64,000 nucleotides of DNA, from the NCBI GenBank assembly GCA_000729835.1, contig JFHB01000127.1:1-64000 (forward strand), read 5' to 3'. A program made the translations under genes and the position numbers. Below, in pieces: positions 11,213-22,211 of this stretch. The notes under the pieces were generated by a model, which was given only the letters and a program-made list of their open reading frames with translations, did not search any database and was not told the DNA's origin. Every line of letters starts with the position of its first letter. Within the stretch, counting starts at the first letter, position 1. The DNA comes from Atkinsonella hypoxylon (Eukaryota; Ascomycota; Sordariomycetes; Hypocreales; Clavicipitaceae).

Positions 11213-12238
11213 CTACAAGCCTTCTTTGGCCAACATGTCCGCAAGACCCAAGTAAAAAGCCACAGCATTGAAGCCTCTTTGGACGCCCATCCATCCCTTG
11301 ACCATCCACCTCACCTTGTTAGGCCAATTAATCAAGTCCAAATGATTGACACCCAGCAAGGTCCCCTGGTAAACCCCCCATCGGCTACTCAGCACACTAA
11401 CAAGCCCATCATTCTCCCCTTCCCTCCTCCCGATAATCCTCGCCGGCACCCGAAACGGGCTCAACAAAGGCGGCGCATCCATCACAGCCCCGTACGAGAA
11501 GTAGCGCACCGCCGGCGCATCCAGAATCTCCCTATTGAGCCTCTCACGCATGTACGTCGTCGTAAGCTGCCCGAAAGCCTGGGTGCCGAGCCCAGCCCTC
11601 TCCAGCACGCGGTACAGCCTCGGCAGATACAGAATGCCGGACGACGCCTCGAGCACGTAGTCCGCAAAGGACGAGCCCCGATGCGGCGTGGACACGGTCG
11701 TCAGCGAGGCCACGTTGCTGCTCCCCCGGGCAATCATGTACCGCGCGTCGAGACCCCCCATGCTATGCGCTATCACGTTCACAGGGCCGCTGTACGCCGC
11801 GCCAATCTGCTCCGCCAGCCTGGCGGCCCGGTCGCGGACGCAGCCTGAGGGAGGCACGCTCGTGGTGATGACGCGCGCGCCTTGCGCAACGAGGGCTTCC
11901 TTGATGCCGTGCCAGTAGTGGATCGTCGGCAGGGCGGGCAGGCGCAGCTCTGAGAAGCCCAGGAGGCCGTGGGCCAGGACGATGGGGTACTTGGGCGCTG
12001 CTTTGAGAGGGGAGAAGTTGGCGCTTGGCTTGTGGGAGCGAGAGGGGAAGGGAAACTCACAGTAGTGGTCGCGGATGTAGGCGTAGTCATCTTTGATCTT
12101 GCGGCCGATGTCTCGTGTGCGGGGATCTTGGGCGCGCGTCCTTGCGCACGTGGTTTGCGATATGGAGCGGCGATGGATGATGCTGGACGGGGCGAGCTTG
12201 TTGTATGGTGGCGCGTGTCGGGAGAGACATGGACGCAT
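11213..12238 (-). CDS. Alpha/beta-hydrolase lipase, putative triacylglycerol lipase
   Basis: Single-exon frame of 341 residues starting at ATG 12238. The N-terminal 45 residues are rich in Arg, Ser and Thr with few acidic residues, which resembles a mitochondrial presequence. The fold is clear: oxyanion-hole region YPIVLAHGLLGF at about 84-95, nucleophile elbow IAHSMGG with Ser159, a likely acid Asp277 in GENDGLVS, and His299 in GVNHLDLINW. This triad spacing fits bacterial-type and fungal lipases and PGAP1-related hydrolases that cleave acyl esters of glycerolipids. A second frame overlaps the start (an ATG at 12351) but is low-complexity and unlikely to be real. The exact substrate cannot be read from sequence. 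An upstream exon remains possible. Confidence 0.85.
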   Translation of the reverse strand: MRPCLSRHAPPYNKLAPSSIIHRRSISQTTCARTRAQDPRTRDIGRKIKDDYAYIRDHYCEFPFPSRSHKPSANFSPLKAAPKYPIVLAHGLLGFSELRLPALPTIHYWHGIKEALVAQGARVITTSVPPSGCVRDRAARLAEQIGAAYSGPVNVIAHSMGGLDARYMIARGSSNVASLTTVSTPHRGSSFADYVLEASSGILYLPRLYRVLERAGLGTQAFGQLTTTYMRERLNREILDAPAVRYFSYGAVMDAPPLLSPFRVPARIIGRREGENDGLVSVLSSRWGVYQGTLLGVNHLDLINWPNKVRWMVKGWMGVQRGFNAVAFYLGLADMLAKEGL

Positions 12239-12656
12239 CTCTTCGTGGGGAGCATGGCATGCTGGCTGGATGGCGGAGGGGTGATGCTGGTTGAGGATTT
12301 CCTTGGTGGTGAGGAACTTCTGGCTGTGGGAGATGGATGCACTGACGTCATTGGACAGCTTTACGTGCAGCTGTAATCAAGAAACCGATGGCCGAGCGGC
12401 ATGTAAAATAGTCACACAAGGAGATTGCTGTTCTTGACCCATGCTTTTTTCTCCTTTTTGCTCTGAATAGTGGTTGCAGTTGTATTTTGGTTTATTAGCT
12501 ACTACTTTGCCAGAAACGCCAAGTCTGTCTAATTTTCCTCCGCTTAGCTTCTGTGCGAAGGGAAAAAAAAAAAAAAAAAAAAACACCATTCATGATAATA
12601 CTCGTAATCATCAGTTTTCGTGGTAATCATGACAGAGAAATACGTCGGCCTCCTCA
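12239..12656. other. Promoter of lipase gene and 3' flank of arrestin gene
   Basis: The two minus-strand genes are in tandem here, so this gap should hold the lipase promoter and the arrestin 3' UTR. An uninterrupted A21 tract lies at about 12563-12583. No gene was found. Confidence 0.5.
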
Positions 12657-14336
12657 TCAGCTCTTCTCCGCAGGCATCTGGCTCGGTGCATTCTCGTTTG
12701 TCACGCCACTGTACGCAGGACGGGACTGCAGGCCGTCAAACGGACCTGACAAGTTCTCTGCCATGGCTTCATCGTAGCTCGGGGGCGCATCGTCGTACGG
12801 AGGTACTGTTTGTCCCGGAGGCAATTGTGGCGGGTATAACGGATCTTGGGGAGGACGTTGAGGCATGGATGGTCGCTGGACCTGGCTCTGATTTTGAGTC
12901 TGTGGTGATGTCGGAGACTGTGGCGCAGAACTGGCTCGTGGGGGTAGTCTGGGAGGAATATTGAGTGTAGCCCGGCCGGGTCGGGTGTTGTTCTTAGCAG
13001 CCTCAACCAGCTCAGGTGGCGGCGTGATGCCCGAGAAGACTTCTACTGATGCGAAATGGAGTGGTAGGTATATAGTTTGTGGATGGTTGCTGATGAAGCG
13101 TGACTTGGCTTTGCCCCAGCAGAGGCCGAGCTTCAATTCGACTTCGTAACGTCGAGATAGGTTACATGTAACAAAGGATGGCGCAACTGTGTTGGGCAGC
13201 GGTCTGTCTTTCCACAGCCCATCCGGAACAGCAAGCTCGGAGCCGACTGCGGCATCTGGGCCCTGTGTGAGAGGTATGTCAATGTCCACGATGGACACCA
13301 CTACCCATCGGTTTATTTTCTTGTTGTACAGATTATGAGATCGGACTTCTGTGATGCCAATGAGGTCCATTTGAAACGATATCAAGGTAACCTGCTCCGG
13401 ACAGTCGATGAGCTTTTTGGCGACGAGGCGGAGGGGAATAGGCTGATTGCATGTCAAGATGGAGGGATGCGGTAGCCGGGCTGATACCTCAATCGATGGC
13501 GCAACTGCTGAATCTTGAGGTTCTGAAGTAGAGGTGGCACCTTTGTCGACCTTGTCTTCCTTGTCTCCTTTACCAGTAAAGAAAGACGGCTTCTTCTTAT
13601 GCTGCGGAGCTGGTGACCGGGGCCGAAATGTGAATGGACGTCTGGCGAATGCTTCTTGACCTGTCTTTGGCGGGCGCGGCGGTTCGATTGGAAGAAACTT
13701 GTATCCTATTTGGTATCTCCAGTTCTCTTTTAAAAGTCCAGGCCGTTGAATAGTAACCTTGATATAGTAGCGAATCTCTGCTTCCATGGGATACCCGGTC
13801 AGGGACGGAGGCAACGTGCGCGTAACGTGCCGAAGGAGCAGCTGTTTCGTGCCATCCATAACCCGTACTCCACCCAAACCAAAGAGGCCGCCGCCAGATC
13901 CGAAGCCTCCCACGCCTCCAAGACCACCGAGCTTAGCCATGGCATCGGGATCGCTGCAAGCGTTGTTGATGGGCAGCTTGAACTTGAAGGGAAATTCGTG
14001 CTCCCCCGGTTGTAGCGGGAAAGCACCATATGGATTTGATGTGCTGGAGTGGTACTCGTCCGGAAAGACTTGCTGGACCTTGTACAGAATCTTGTGGTTT
14101 TCGCTCACGACGCTGCCAGGCGGGCCGGGCATGGGCCCCAGGGGCCTCTGAGCAATCTCGCTTTCATACGAGTATGGACTAGGTACTTGAAGGGCCGTGA
14201 TAGATTCGCCCTCCAGCTTGACAACAATATTGCCGATTTGCTCTGAGCGGTTTAGAGCGAGAACGACGCGCCCTTTGACGAAGTCGAGATTTGTGTAGAA
14301 CTCGGGTTGTTCATCGAGAGCTATGCGGATGGACAT
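12657..14336 (-). CDS. Alpha-arrestin-like (ART family) trafficking adaptor
   Basis: Single exon, 559 residues from ATG 14336. The frame is open 47 codons upstream but begins with TTG, so the internal ATG (MSIRIALDEQPEF) is chosen. An arrestin N domain spans about 1-185 (FYTNLDFVKGRVVL, IVVKLEGES, HEFPFKFKLP) with a Gly-rich insert (GGLGGVGGFGSGGG). An arrestin C domain follows at about 270-440 (SVEVSARLPHPSILTCNQPIPLRL-like region, then SRRYEVELKLGLCWG). The C-terminus is Pro/Gln-rich with PPSY in DDAPPSYDEAM. In yeast, such PPxY motifs bind WW domains of the Rsp5 ubiquitin ligase so that arrestins direct membrane transporters to endocytosis; the same role is inferred here. Which transporter it serves is unknown. 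Confidence 0.85.
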   Translation of the reverse strand: MSIRIALDEQPEFYTNLDFVKGRVVLALNRSEQIGNIVVKLEGESITALQVPSPYSYESEIAQRPLGPMPGPPGSVVSENHKILYKVQQVFPDEYHSSTSNPYGAFPLQPGEHEFPFKFKLPINNACSDPDAMAKLGGLGGVGGFGSGGGLFGLGGVRVMDGTKQLLLRHVTRTLPPSLTGYPMEAEIRYYIKVTIQRPGLLKENWRYQIGYKFLPIEPPRPPKTGQEAFARRPFTFRPRSPAPQHKKKPSFFTGKGDKEDKVDKGATSTSEPQDSAVAPSIEVSARLPHPSILTCNQPIPLRLVAKKLIDCPEQVTLISFQMDLIGITEVRSHNLYNKKINRWVVVSIVDIDIPLTQGPDAAVGSELAVPDGLWKDRPLPNTVAPSFVTCNLSRRYEVELKLGLCWGKAKSRFISNHPQTIYLPLHFASVEVFSGITPPPELVEAAKNNTRPGRATLNIPPRLPPRASSAPQSPTSPQTQNQSQVQRPSMPQRPPQDPLYPPQLPPGQTVPPYDDAPPSYDEAMAENLSGPFDGLQSRPAYSGVTNENAPSQMPAEKS

Positions 14337-16137
14337 GACGAACGATGAGGGCCAGGAGTAAGCAGCCCAGTTGAGAGGCGTCAGAAGCCGTCCGCTGTTT
14401 TCGCAGGAACCAGCAGAACCGTAGATGTGGATGTGGATTTGGGAAAAAAAAGAAAAAGATGGTAGGTTAACGCGCAATATAACGAAGAGAGAGAGAATAG
14501 CGGCTCGTGGATTTAGACCGTCATATTGTAAGGCTCAGCCTCTGTTGGCCCCCTTCAAACGGTACAATGACGCGACCAGGCCGCAGGCGGACTTTAGCGG
14601 ATGGGACGGGTGCACAGAGGGTGTTGCGCTTGGCAGACTGAAATTAGAATCGTGACAATGTGGCTGTTTCGGCCGGGCGAGAAAGACAGCTATTCCGCAG
14701 CCAGGAACGCAGGACACAGACATGAGAAGGAATCGTGGTGAATGTCGTTCCTGCTAAGCCGCAGAGTTACGACGACGAGGCAGATTCACAAGAATTGGGG
14801 CGTTGCCGCCTCGCACGCGGGTGACAGAATATAGGCCGGGTCTTGCCCCGCACAATATGGCAGGACCTGTCCTGTATTATGTCATCCCCCACACCCGTGC
14901 TGGCCGGAGCGGGGCTTCACGTCATGGCTACCTCAAGGATGCGGAGGTGAGGCTGCTGTGGGTCTGAATAGCGTAAAGCTGCTCTTCTAATTGGGTTGGG
15001 CCTCCATGTCGTAGATTTTCTAAAAAAAGGCCTTTAGGCAAGGCTCGCTCGCAATGCAGGCAACGCGCCTCCACCACAAAAGTCGCAATATAGCTGCAAT
15101 ATATTATACAACGTACCTCTTTGTACTGACGGAAATTGCTGGTACTTCTATTATAGTCATCTTGTCACGTAAACTCAAGTACCTTCTAAGCCCCCTCGTC
15201 CTGATTGGTCAATTAGCTCATTCGTGACCCCGAGGCAAAGGGATAACTACAACAAATGGAGACCTGATTAACATATATCATCTTAAGATTGATGTCGACT
15301 TCCAACTTGGCTGCCATGTCACGCCGCCAAGACCAGCTCCACATCGGGCCAATTCTCCGCTCCGACGCGCCGGTTCCCCATGATTCGCCCCTCGGCTGGA
15401 CTAGCAACAACCAACCAACCAACCAACCTGATTACCTTGGATACCTAGGAAAGTTAGGTATCTCATCATCCGGGTCGAAAGCTTACGTGACGGGTCGCGG
15501 GGGCCCATCATGCAGTTTTCCATCCGAGCCCTCTGCCGCTTCGGAACCCTGTCACCACGGCCCCATGTGCATATCACTAACTGTGCAATAAATACAATGA
15601 CCTGACAGGGGGGGGAAGGAGCCTATTAACGGGTCAGCTCGGAAATGCGTGAGTGAGTTACAGTGTGGAGCTAGAAGTGACTTTCAATGAAAGAAAAATT
15701 ACATAAAAAGGAATATGTCTGTCAGTGGCGTTGAATAAATACCCTGTATATCCATATCCACCTTGTGCCTCCCTAATAGCTTCTAGCCCGCAGGACTTGG
15801 AATTTTTTTTTTAGCACATAGACCTACTTAGCCAGCTGATTGTAGCTGTTAGAGGGGAACCTACCAGCCGTGTAAAGAGGGGCTTGTATCTGCAAAATCA
15901 TACAGGGGTTATGTTGTACTTGCTCACAAGATCCAACCTCGGCAAATCACAACCATGGCGGGAAACCCCTAGGAAGGGTTACCTAGCCGTTATCTTCCTT
16001 GCACCCATCTGTGTCTATCTCCGGGGGAAAAAGCAGGCTATAAGAACAACAAGTTCACCCCCACGGGAACATCAAAGCATCAACACAGGCTCCCGTTCCC
16101 AAAAGCAACTCACCTGCCAAAACTTTTGGTTGCAACC
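14337..16137. promoter_or_regulatory. Divergent intergenic region of 1.8 kb
   Basis: It lies between the divergent arrestin and eight-helix membrane protein genes and should carry both promoters. It contains an AACC microsatellite at about 15408-15428, an imperfect TAGG palindrome at about 15443-15462, a T-run at about 15804-15812, and 'ctataag' at about 16037-16043, a possible TATA element about 100 bp upstream of the plus-strand ATG. No additional gene is supported. Confidence 0.5.
15408..15428. repeat. AACC tetranucleotide microsatellite
   Basis: Five consecutive 'aacc' units in non-coding sequence. Confidence 0.85.
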
Positions 16138-17429
16138 ATGTCTGCGAAACTCATCCTCCCGCTTTTGTCCCTGTCCGTCTTCTACTTCATATGGCACTTT
16201 TCCTACGTAAATGGGCTTAAAGACGTGGGCGATGCAGTGGTGCTGGGCAAGAAGCTCCCCGGGCTCAACGTCCCCTTGCGCCAGGTGTACACGGGCGTGG
16301 AACCCCTGGATAAGCTTCTCGTGCAATTGACCGCGTTCTTTTGGACAATATCGGATGGGAGCCAGCCTGGGTTGTTCCTCCACTCCATTGCCTTTTCGGG
16401 AACGTTTGCCTCGGCATGGATCTTGGTGACGCTTGAGTCGTGGAGGAAGGGGAGTGAGAAGACGATGGCGGCGTAGTAAGTTTCCGGTTCCCCTTGCCAC
16501 CTTTTATTCCGCCCATCCAGACGTTGCGGTTCTGGTGCTTTGCAGCTTCTGTTTCTGAGAGCGGTATTTCCAATCGTGAATAAAGGGGGACAAACTTGCT
16601 TACATGTCGAACCAGCCCTGCGTGTCTCGGCCTGGTGGCCCAAGTCCTCACATTTGCCTTTGCAGCTCCCTTGTATGGCTATATTCATCTCACCCGTTCT
16701 GCCGCCGCCGCCGCCTCTCCCTCTCCCAGTAACATGCGTGTCCCGCACGGCGTCATCAAGGCCATTCCTCATGTCTTCACCTTCGGCATGCTTGTCCCGT
16801 CCATGGCCATGATTGCGCCCCTCTCGGACCATGTCACCCATGACCTGAAGCAGATTCTCATCGCAATCTGGCAGCCGTGGCCGGCCTACGTCGCCATCCT
16901 CCTCGTCATAGCTCACCACACAGTCGGCAACCTGTTCAGCAATGCCAACACGCCTGCCAACAACCGCAAAGTCCGCAGCTCTCTGCGCTTCGTTTATGCC
17001 TTTGCCTTTGCCAACGCGGCTATCTCTCATCTAGTTACGGTGATCATCTCCTTTGCCACAGTTGTTGTGCCGAGCATCTTTCAACAAAAATACGTCGATG
17101 TGCTGCACCCGTCCAAGGTATTCGCCCTGGCGTATCCATGGGCGGTGCCGGCGCCGAAGGTCACCACTTTGGGAGAGGGCGTGCATGTGTTCTTGCGTTG
17201 GGACTACGTCATTGGTTCTGCGGGTATTTTGATCTGGACTGTGAGTCTCTACAGGTCTGCTCACCGGGCCGCTGGTGTTCAGGTCGGACTGGTCGACTTG
17301 TTGTACAAGGTGGTAGTTCTGTCGGCGGTTGCGAGTCCTGTTGGCGCGGCGGTTGAGCTGATGTGGGAGCGGGAGGAGCTCTTTCTTCGTGGTGCGGAGA
17401 AGTCGGGGACTGGTTCGTCTAAGAAGTAG
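16138..17429 (+). CDS. Eight-helix membrane protein of unknown function
   Basis: Two exons, 16138-16475 and 16616-17429, give 383 residues. The 140-nt intron has a strong GTAAGT donor; I chose acceptor AACCAG at 16615 because it restores frame (…TMAAY-PACLGLVAQ…) while a nearer AG at 16585 would create a stop. The start is ATG 16138, preceded by 'caacc'; the frame four codons upstream begins with TTG. About eight hydrophobic segments are seen: the N-terminal one, one near 78-95, and six in exon 2 (LGLVAQVLTFAFAAPLYGY; HVFTFGMLVPSMAMIAPL; YVAILLVIAHHTVGNL; FVYAFAFANAAISHLVTV; YVIGSAGILIWTVSLY; VVVLSAVASPVGAAVEL). No cofactor or catalytic motif is obvious. Similar polytopic proteins occur near fungal terpenoid clusters, but no other cluster gene is present, so I do not assign a function. 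Confidence 0.75.
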
Positions 17430-18180
17430 ATTGGGACTTTACCAATTTAGATCATTGCCTTGTTACATTGTGATTCTGATGAATTCAGCCCTTTCTATCG
17501 CAAAGCTAGCCTTGAACAAATGTCGATAATTTAGACAGGCGCTACAAACGCAATGCGTCTTGACGTCGATTGAAATATATATCAAACGAGGGCGTGCCAA
17601 AAAGAGAGGACCTCCTCCTCAGAATGTCTAATTTGTCAAAGCTAGATTCTTTGCAAACCGATATTGTCTTGGTCGTGCGTGCCATGTTATTGATGTGAAA
17701 CCCGCGAATGACTGCTCCTGACCTTGACTTGACTAGAAAAGTGACTGCAAATGTTGAACAGAAACGCTCCTTGTGTAAGCGGCAATTTATGGCAGCTATT
17801 GCATAAAGTTACAAGTAGCATGGGAGAGAGAGATGACACCAGTGAGTTACATATGATCATTTCATACTTGACATACCTGCTAGGAGGTCCATGTCTGAAT
17901 ACATCCTTTTTTTTTGAAAAAAAAAAAAAGGAAAAAAAAAATTCGCCTGGACAAAGTGTGATAACTTGAAAACAGTGCACAGCTTATATCAGTCTCACCT
18001 TTGCCAAAGTCAGCCTGTCTGCTAAGCACACATGACGGAAGAAAGGGCGTGCGAGGGCAAATTGTGTCTGAACCACCATGCCCAATTGCACCTCCTGAAA
18101 GTTGGATGGTATTTACTCCCATTCGTTATTCTGAAGCGGACCTTATTCAACATAGTCTGGCATTCATTCATGTCAAATTT
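17430..18180. other. Convergent 3' flanks; no gene seen
   Basis: About 750 bp between converging genes. It contains an inverted poly-T/poly-A pair at about 17908-17940 (T9, then A13 and A9 broken by GG), which could fold into a weak AT hairpin. No coding signal was found. Confidence 0.5.
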
Positions 18181-19375
18181 TCAACGTAAATGACCGGAGT
18201 AGTCGTTCACAACATTCCGCAATTGTCCTCGAATAAATGGCGACTTGCAAAGTGCATTTGCCTGTACGTTCCAAATATTTCTTCCCCATTCAACGAGCTG
18301 GAGTCCAAAGTCATTGAGCATGTCGTCCACGCCAGCTTCTGTGTTCCGAATCAGCCGGACGTAGTCTTCATCTGAGCCAAATGTGGCTGCTGTCCAAACC
18401 TCTTTCCAGCTTTTGATCGCCTGGATAGCCAGCCGATGCTGACTTTGCACGTCGGCGGCCACCATGTAAAATGAAGACCTCTTCGTGTGGCCGGCCGTAG
18501 GCTTAACGAGCTTTATAGAGGAGAACTTGTGGAAATCCCACAGGAGCTTGGCAGTTGACCAGGACTCAAGCTTGTGCAACAGAACGACCATGGTACCGCC
18601 GGGTTTCAGGTGCTGAAGGCCAAGAGTCAGTTGCGCAGTGGTTAACCTTCTCCCCTCTCTTTTCTCGCGATATAAGCTCTTAGCATGCGTTCGCAAAACC
18701 TGGCCATCGCAAATAACCAGATCGTAAAGCTGATTCTCCTCGAACTGGCGGGGGAGGAACGCATCAGCGTCCGGATGTTCGGGTGGTATGTTGACAACTC
18801 CCATGTCTTCAGCGAGCATGGTTATGTCCGAGAAGCGCGTGTCAACATTGAGTCCTTTCGGTAAGAGAACTTGATGCCCTCCCATGGATCTCGGCAATGA
18901 AAAAGCTGAAGCGCTTGATCCTGGGTTGTAGCGCATTGACGTCTCCAGAAACCCTCCCGGAGCCATGCACAAGTCGAGAATGCGGGCTCTTTCTGAAAGC
19001 TGTTGGCCAGCCGAGAAGGCATTTGTACACTCGTGCAGCTCTTTTCCGATTCTTCTCATCAGGTTATAGAAGATATAGGCCATTTTCTTATCGCATCCAT
19101 CGGCATTTTGGCGTTGCTTCTGGAAATACACATCTCCCTGGGGGTTGTCCCACCCCTTCAGAAAGGCGATCAGTCCGGGGACTGACCTTCTTCAATGGCT
19201 CCGAGGGATGCATACATACCACTTGCCGAAGATAAGTGAGTCTCTGGAAGTCTTCGCTCCTTTCAAGTAGGAACGATTTGATGGCGTTATTCGGCCGTTC
19301 ATCTAGCTGATCGATAGGGTCCACTATCTCACAGTTTTGCACTGACTGTGTGCCCAAGCCATCAGGGTCTTGCAT
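18181..19375 (-). CDS. FtsJ-like (RrmJ-type fold) RNA methyltransferase
   Basis: Model: exon 1 19375-19220, intron 19219-19138 (donor GTATGT, acceptor CCCCCAG), exon 2 19137-18181; 370 residues. The SAM-binding motif I is ILDLCMAPGGFLET, and the substrate-side residues include YDLVICDGQ (motif IV acidic position) and LKPGGTMVVLLHKLES (catalytic-type Lys). This arrangement fits FtsJ 2'-O-methyltransferases acting on RNA; fungal members of this branch are poorly characterised, so the substrate is open. Two doubts remain. The frame upstream of ATG 19375 stays open to a TTG at 19471 with protein-like sequence (HTDENLPLSVDYAW), so a further 5' exon is possible. Also, the frame just upstream of exon 2 reads GLIAFLKGWDNPQ, which looks coding, so the intron position may differ. 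Confidence 0.7.
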
Positions 19376-20180
19376 ATTCACGTATTGGCCTCTGGCTGTC
19401 CAGGCATAGTCGACGGAGAGCGGAAGGTTTTCATCTGTATGGAAAGCCAAAGTAGGTGACGGCTGAGTCAATGGCCACGATCGGCGTGAAAGCGCGTTTG
19501 TGGCAGTTTTACGCTAAGCCTATTCTAGATGACAAACGTCCCCGACCTAACCTGACCTGGCTATAGTGTGTGAGGCCCACTTATCAGTGAGACGCCGTGT
19601 ATTAGCTCTTATTGGTTGGTCGACTAACTTACCTTCGCGCGCAGGGTTCCATAAATTTGACCCCTTAAAAGACTCCTGTAACATTTTTTTTGTTTTTTTT
19701 TTTTTTCCGTTGCAAGTGTAAATATTGCAAAGCACTAATAAAAGCTCTGCTAGACCTCCAATAAAGCCATCTAAGAGTAATAACCACAGCCTGATATATG
19801 CTACAAGGCCTTATAGAATCGGCAATTATGACTGAGATCTGGCCAGAAATCGGGGCGGCGCGCGATGGTACCTGCTGATTCGTGATTCAGCAGTTGCCTT
19901 CAACATTGGCACAGGGAAAGTAGAAGCGCGCCTCTAGGAGGACACAATCTCTCCTTTGTGTACATCGACAACCTCAACATCTACAGCCCTTCCTATAGCC
20001 GGTCAATTGAATCCTTTGAGACCAAGCGTTTGTAGTCATCTGATAAAAGGGCTCATCTTGCTTGGCTTATTTTCCAAAGAAATATTTAATCAATTCCGCC
20101 TTCAGCATTATTGTTTCCAAGTACCCAAAGCGAATATATGGGGTTAGAGGAACTTATTTATTTGCTTGACATCAGTTATA
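19376..20180. promoter_or_regulatory. Divergent intergenic region
   Basis: About 800 bp between the FtsJ-like gene and the RBR ligase gene. The left part may include an unrecognised 5' exon of the methyltransferase. A T-rich run lies at about 19683-19706. No separate gene is supported. Confidence 0.45.
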
Positions 20181-21530
20181 ATGGACTCGACCATCGACCA
20201 GGCAACTCTTGAACTAACGGTTGAGCGCCAGCGGCGAGGTGAACAGAGCTTGATCAAAGGAAAGCACCGGGAAGGCGAGGTGCCAGACCATGAGGTCGCC
20301 TTGAAAATGTTCGAGTCGGAGCTCGAGCCACTCGCTTCCCGGTATTCCGACCACGCTACAAGCCGCAGCATCGCGCAAGCTGTTTCGACAGACGGCAATG
20401 CGATCAAAAGTTTTGTGGAAGAAGAGCAGCAGGCTGTTCGCGACCGCGAGGGTGCCATGAACGAGGAATGCCCTGAAGTATCGGCTGCAGATGCAGCAGA
20501 TGCAGCAGATACAGCAGAATCAGTCGTGGAAGATGAGATGATCAAGAAGCTGACGTTCTTGGATGTTGATGATGACGGGACTTCGGTCGTTGCCGAGTCT
20601 TCATCATCGGGAAGCAAGAGGCGGACGTGCATGCCTGTCTCGGAGGATGAAAAGCGACATTGCGTGGCCTGCATGGAGGAATTCCCATTCACTATACGGT
20701 GCCCTTGCTCCGACGAATATTGCCGTCAATGTATCACGGACCTTTTCAGAACAGCAGTTCAGGACGAGGCGTGCTTCCCTGCGCGATGCTGTGGCCAAAC
20801 TATACCTCTTAGCCTTAATCAGGTCTTCTTGCCTCCCAAACTAGTTGAAGAGTATCGAGCAAAAGAGTTAGAGTATGCTACACCAAACAGGACGTATTGC
20901 CATGTGCCTACTTGTTCCACATTTGTTCCACCATTATTTATTCAGGGCGACGTGGCGACATGTATAAAGTGTCGAAGCGAAACTTGCATTATTTGCAAAG
21001 GTCCGTCCCATGAAGGCGACTGCCCCGAAGATACCGCAACGCTAGAGCTTCTCCGGGTTGCAAACGAGCAGGGTTGGCAGACATGCCATTCATGCCGCAG
21101 ATTGGTCGAGCTACGTACAGGATGTTATCATATAAGTAAGTTGCCAGCTCACACGAGCCATAAGCCTTATCCTAGTCTGCTGACAACCTACCAAGCCTGC
21201 CGATGCGGCGCCCAATTCTGTTACCTTTGTGGCGTGCGTTGGGGAAAATGCACTTGCCACAACTTGGACGAGAATCGGGTTCATAATCAATTAAATGCTA
21301 TTGTTCAACGATACCAGAGAATGTTTTTAGATCCAGGAGTACGTGCCGTGATTGTTGAACGGGAGCGACTTCATCTACAAGCAAACCATCGGTGTGCGCA
21401 CATCGAGTGGACGACTCGGATGGGCCGTCATCGATGCGAGGAGTGTCGGCGTCTATTTCCCCATTTCGTCGACGAATGCCTCAGATGTCGGATCAGAGTA
21501 TGTCGAAAGTGCCGACGCCATCGTCTTTGA
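20181..21530 (+). CDS. RBR-type (RING1-IBR-RING2) E3 ubiquitin ligase
   Basis: Two exons, 20181-21135 and 21196-21530, give 429 residues. The 60-nt intron (GTAAGT donor, CTGAC branch at about 21179, CAAG acceptor) is in frame with flanking sequence, so the gene also reads through without splicing; removing it restores GCYHITCRCGAQFCYLCG, the family consensus. RING1 begins CVACMEEFPFTIRCPCSDEYC at about 161; the IBR carries CHVPTC..CIKCRSETCIICKG; RING2 is CHSCRRLVELRTGCYHITC, in which the Cys of GCYH is the expected catalytic thioester residue by comparison with HHARI/parkin. A C-terminal Cys/His-rich segment (HRCEECRRLF..CLRC..CRKC) looks like an extra zinc site. The N-terminal 150 residues are acidic, with an AAD repeat. 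Start: ATG 20181; the upstream open codons begin with TTG. It probably works in cytosol or nucleus. Confidence 0.88.
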   Translation: MDSTIDQATLELTVERQRRGEQSLIKGKHREGEVPDHEVALKMFESELEPLASRYSDHATSRSIAQAVSTDGNAIKSFVEEEQQAVRDREGAMNEECPEVSAADAADAADTAESVVEDEMIKKLTFLDVDDDGTSVVAESSSSGSKRRTCMPVSEDEKRHCVACMEEFPFTIRCPCSDEYCRQCITDLFRTAVQDEACFPARCCGQTIPLSLNQVFLPPKLVEEYRAKELEYATPNRTYCHVPTCSTFVPPLFIQGDVATCIKCRSETCIICKGPSHEGDCPEDTATLELLRVANEQGWQTCHSCRRLVELRTGCYHISKLPAHTSHKPYPSLLTTYQACRCGAQFCYLCGVRWGKCTCHNLDENRVHNQLNAIVQRYQRMFLDPGVRAVIVERERLHLQANHRCAHIEWTTRMGRHRCEECRRLFPHFVDECLRCRIRVCRKCRRHRL

Positions 21531-22211
21531 GTGACGGTTTTGCTAGGACTGATGAGATGTGCAGAACATGCGGCTATAACAAAGGATTGCGTGTCCAAGG
21601 GTCGACATCAGAAGGTTGACAGTGAAAGACTCAGGACAGGATAACGATAACTCTAGCAGGTGATACGAAGTGAAAGACAGCGATGGTTCTAGATAAAGAA
21701 TAAATAAATAGAAGCGTTGTTTCCCACTTGTGTGTGGTTTCGTGGTCGCGAGGACCTGGCTGTTGCTCGGAATGTTCGATTCCTATCTTCCAATGCTATC
21801 CGAGCACAGAGGAGAAACAGAGGCAGTCAGTCTACCGCCGTTCATATTGTGAAGAGTAAAGTGCTGGCTTTTACCTACCTTATTTAAGCCTTTCCCAATC
21901 GCTGTGCGCTCTTGAGAACTGGGAGGCAATCTCTACAAAGATGAATGCTGGGGGAAAGACCCTCTGGTATCACAGCGCGACGCAGGGTACAAAACTAGAA
22001 GATATAGAGCTGAGATCGAAATATATCAGCATCACGAAAGGAATACAAGGCCAACATAAGCTGCCACAAGACGGGTCCTTAGATGGCTTTCCCTGATCAC
22101 AGCATCTCAACACCACCTTAAAACACCCTCCCCCCTCCCCACTGCCCATCATCGTACCTCATCCCTACGACTTCAACACGAGAGAATCAAACAAGCCAAG
22201 TGCAGAGAAGC
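21531..22211. other. 3' flank of RBR gene and leader of the broken DHODH locus
   Basis: An 'aataaataaat' at about 21699-21709 is a plausible polyadenylation signal for the RBR gene. The stretch at about 22110-22195 is pyrimidine-rich (C/T runs) and looks like a preserved fungal core promoter and 5' UTR for the dihydroorotate dehydrogenase relic. No other gene was seen. Confidence 0.5.

Noticed and set aside
11279..11848. Plus-strand frame of 189 codons
   Set aside because: Antisense shadow of the lipase gene, which has a complete catalytic triad on the other strand.
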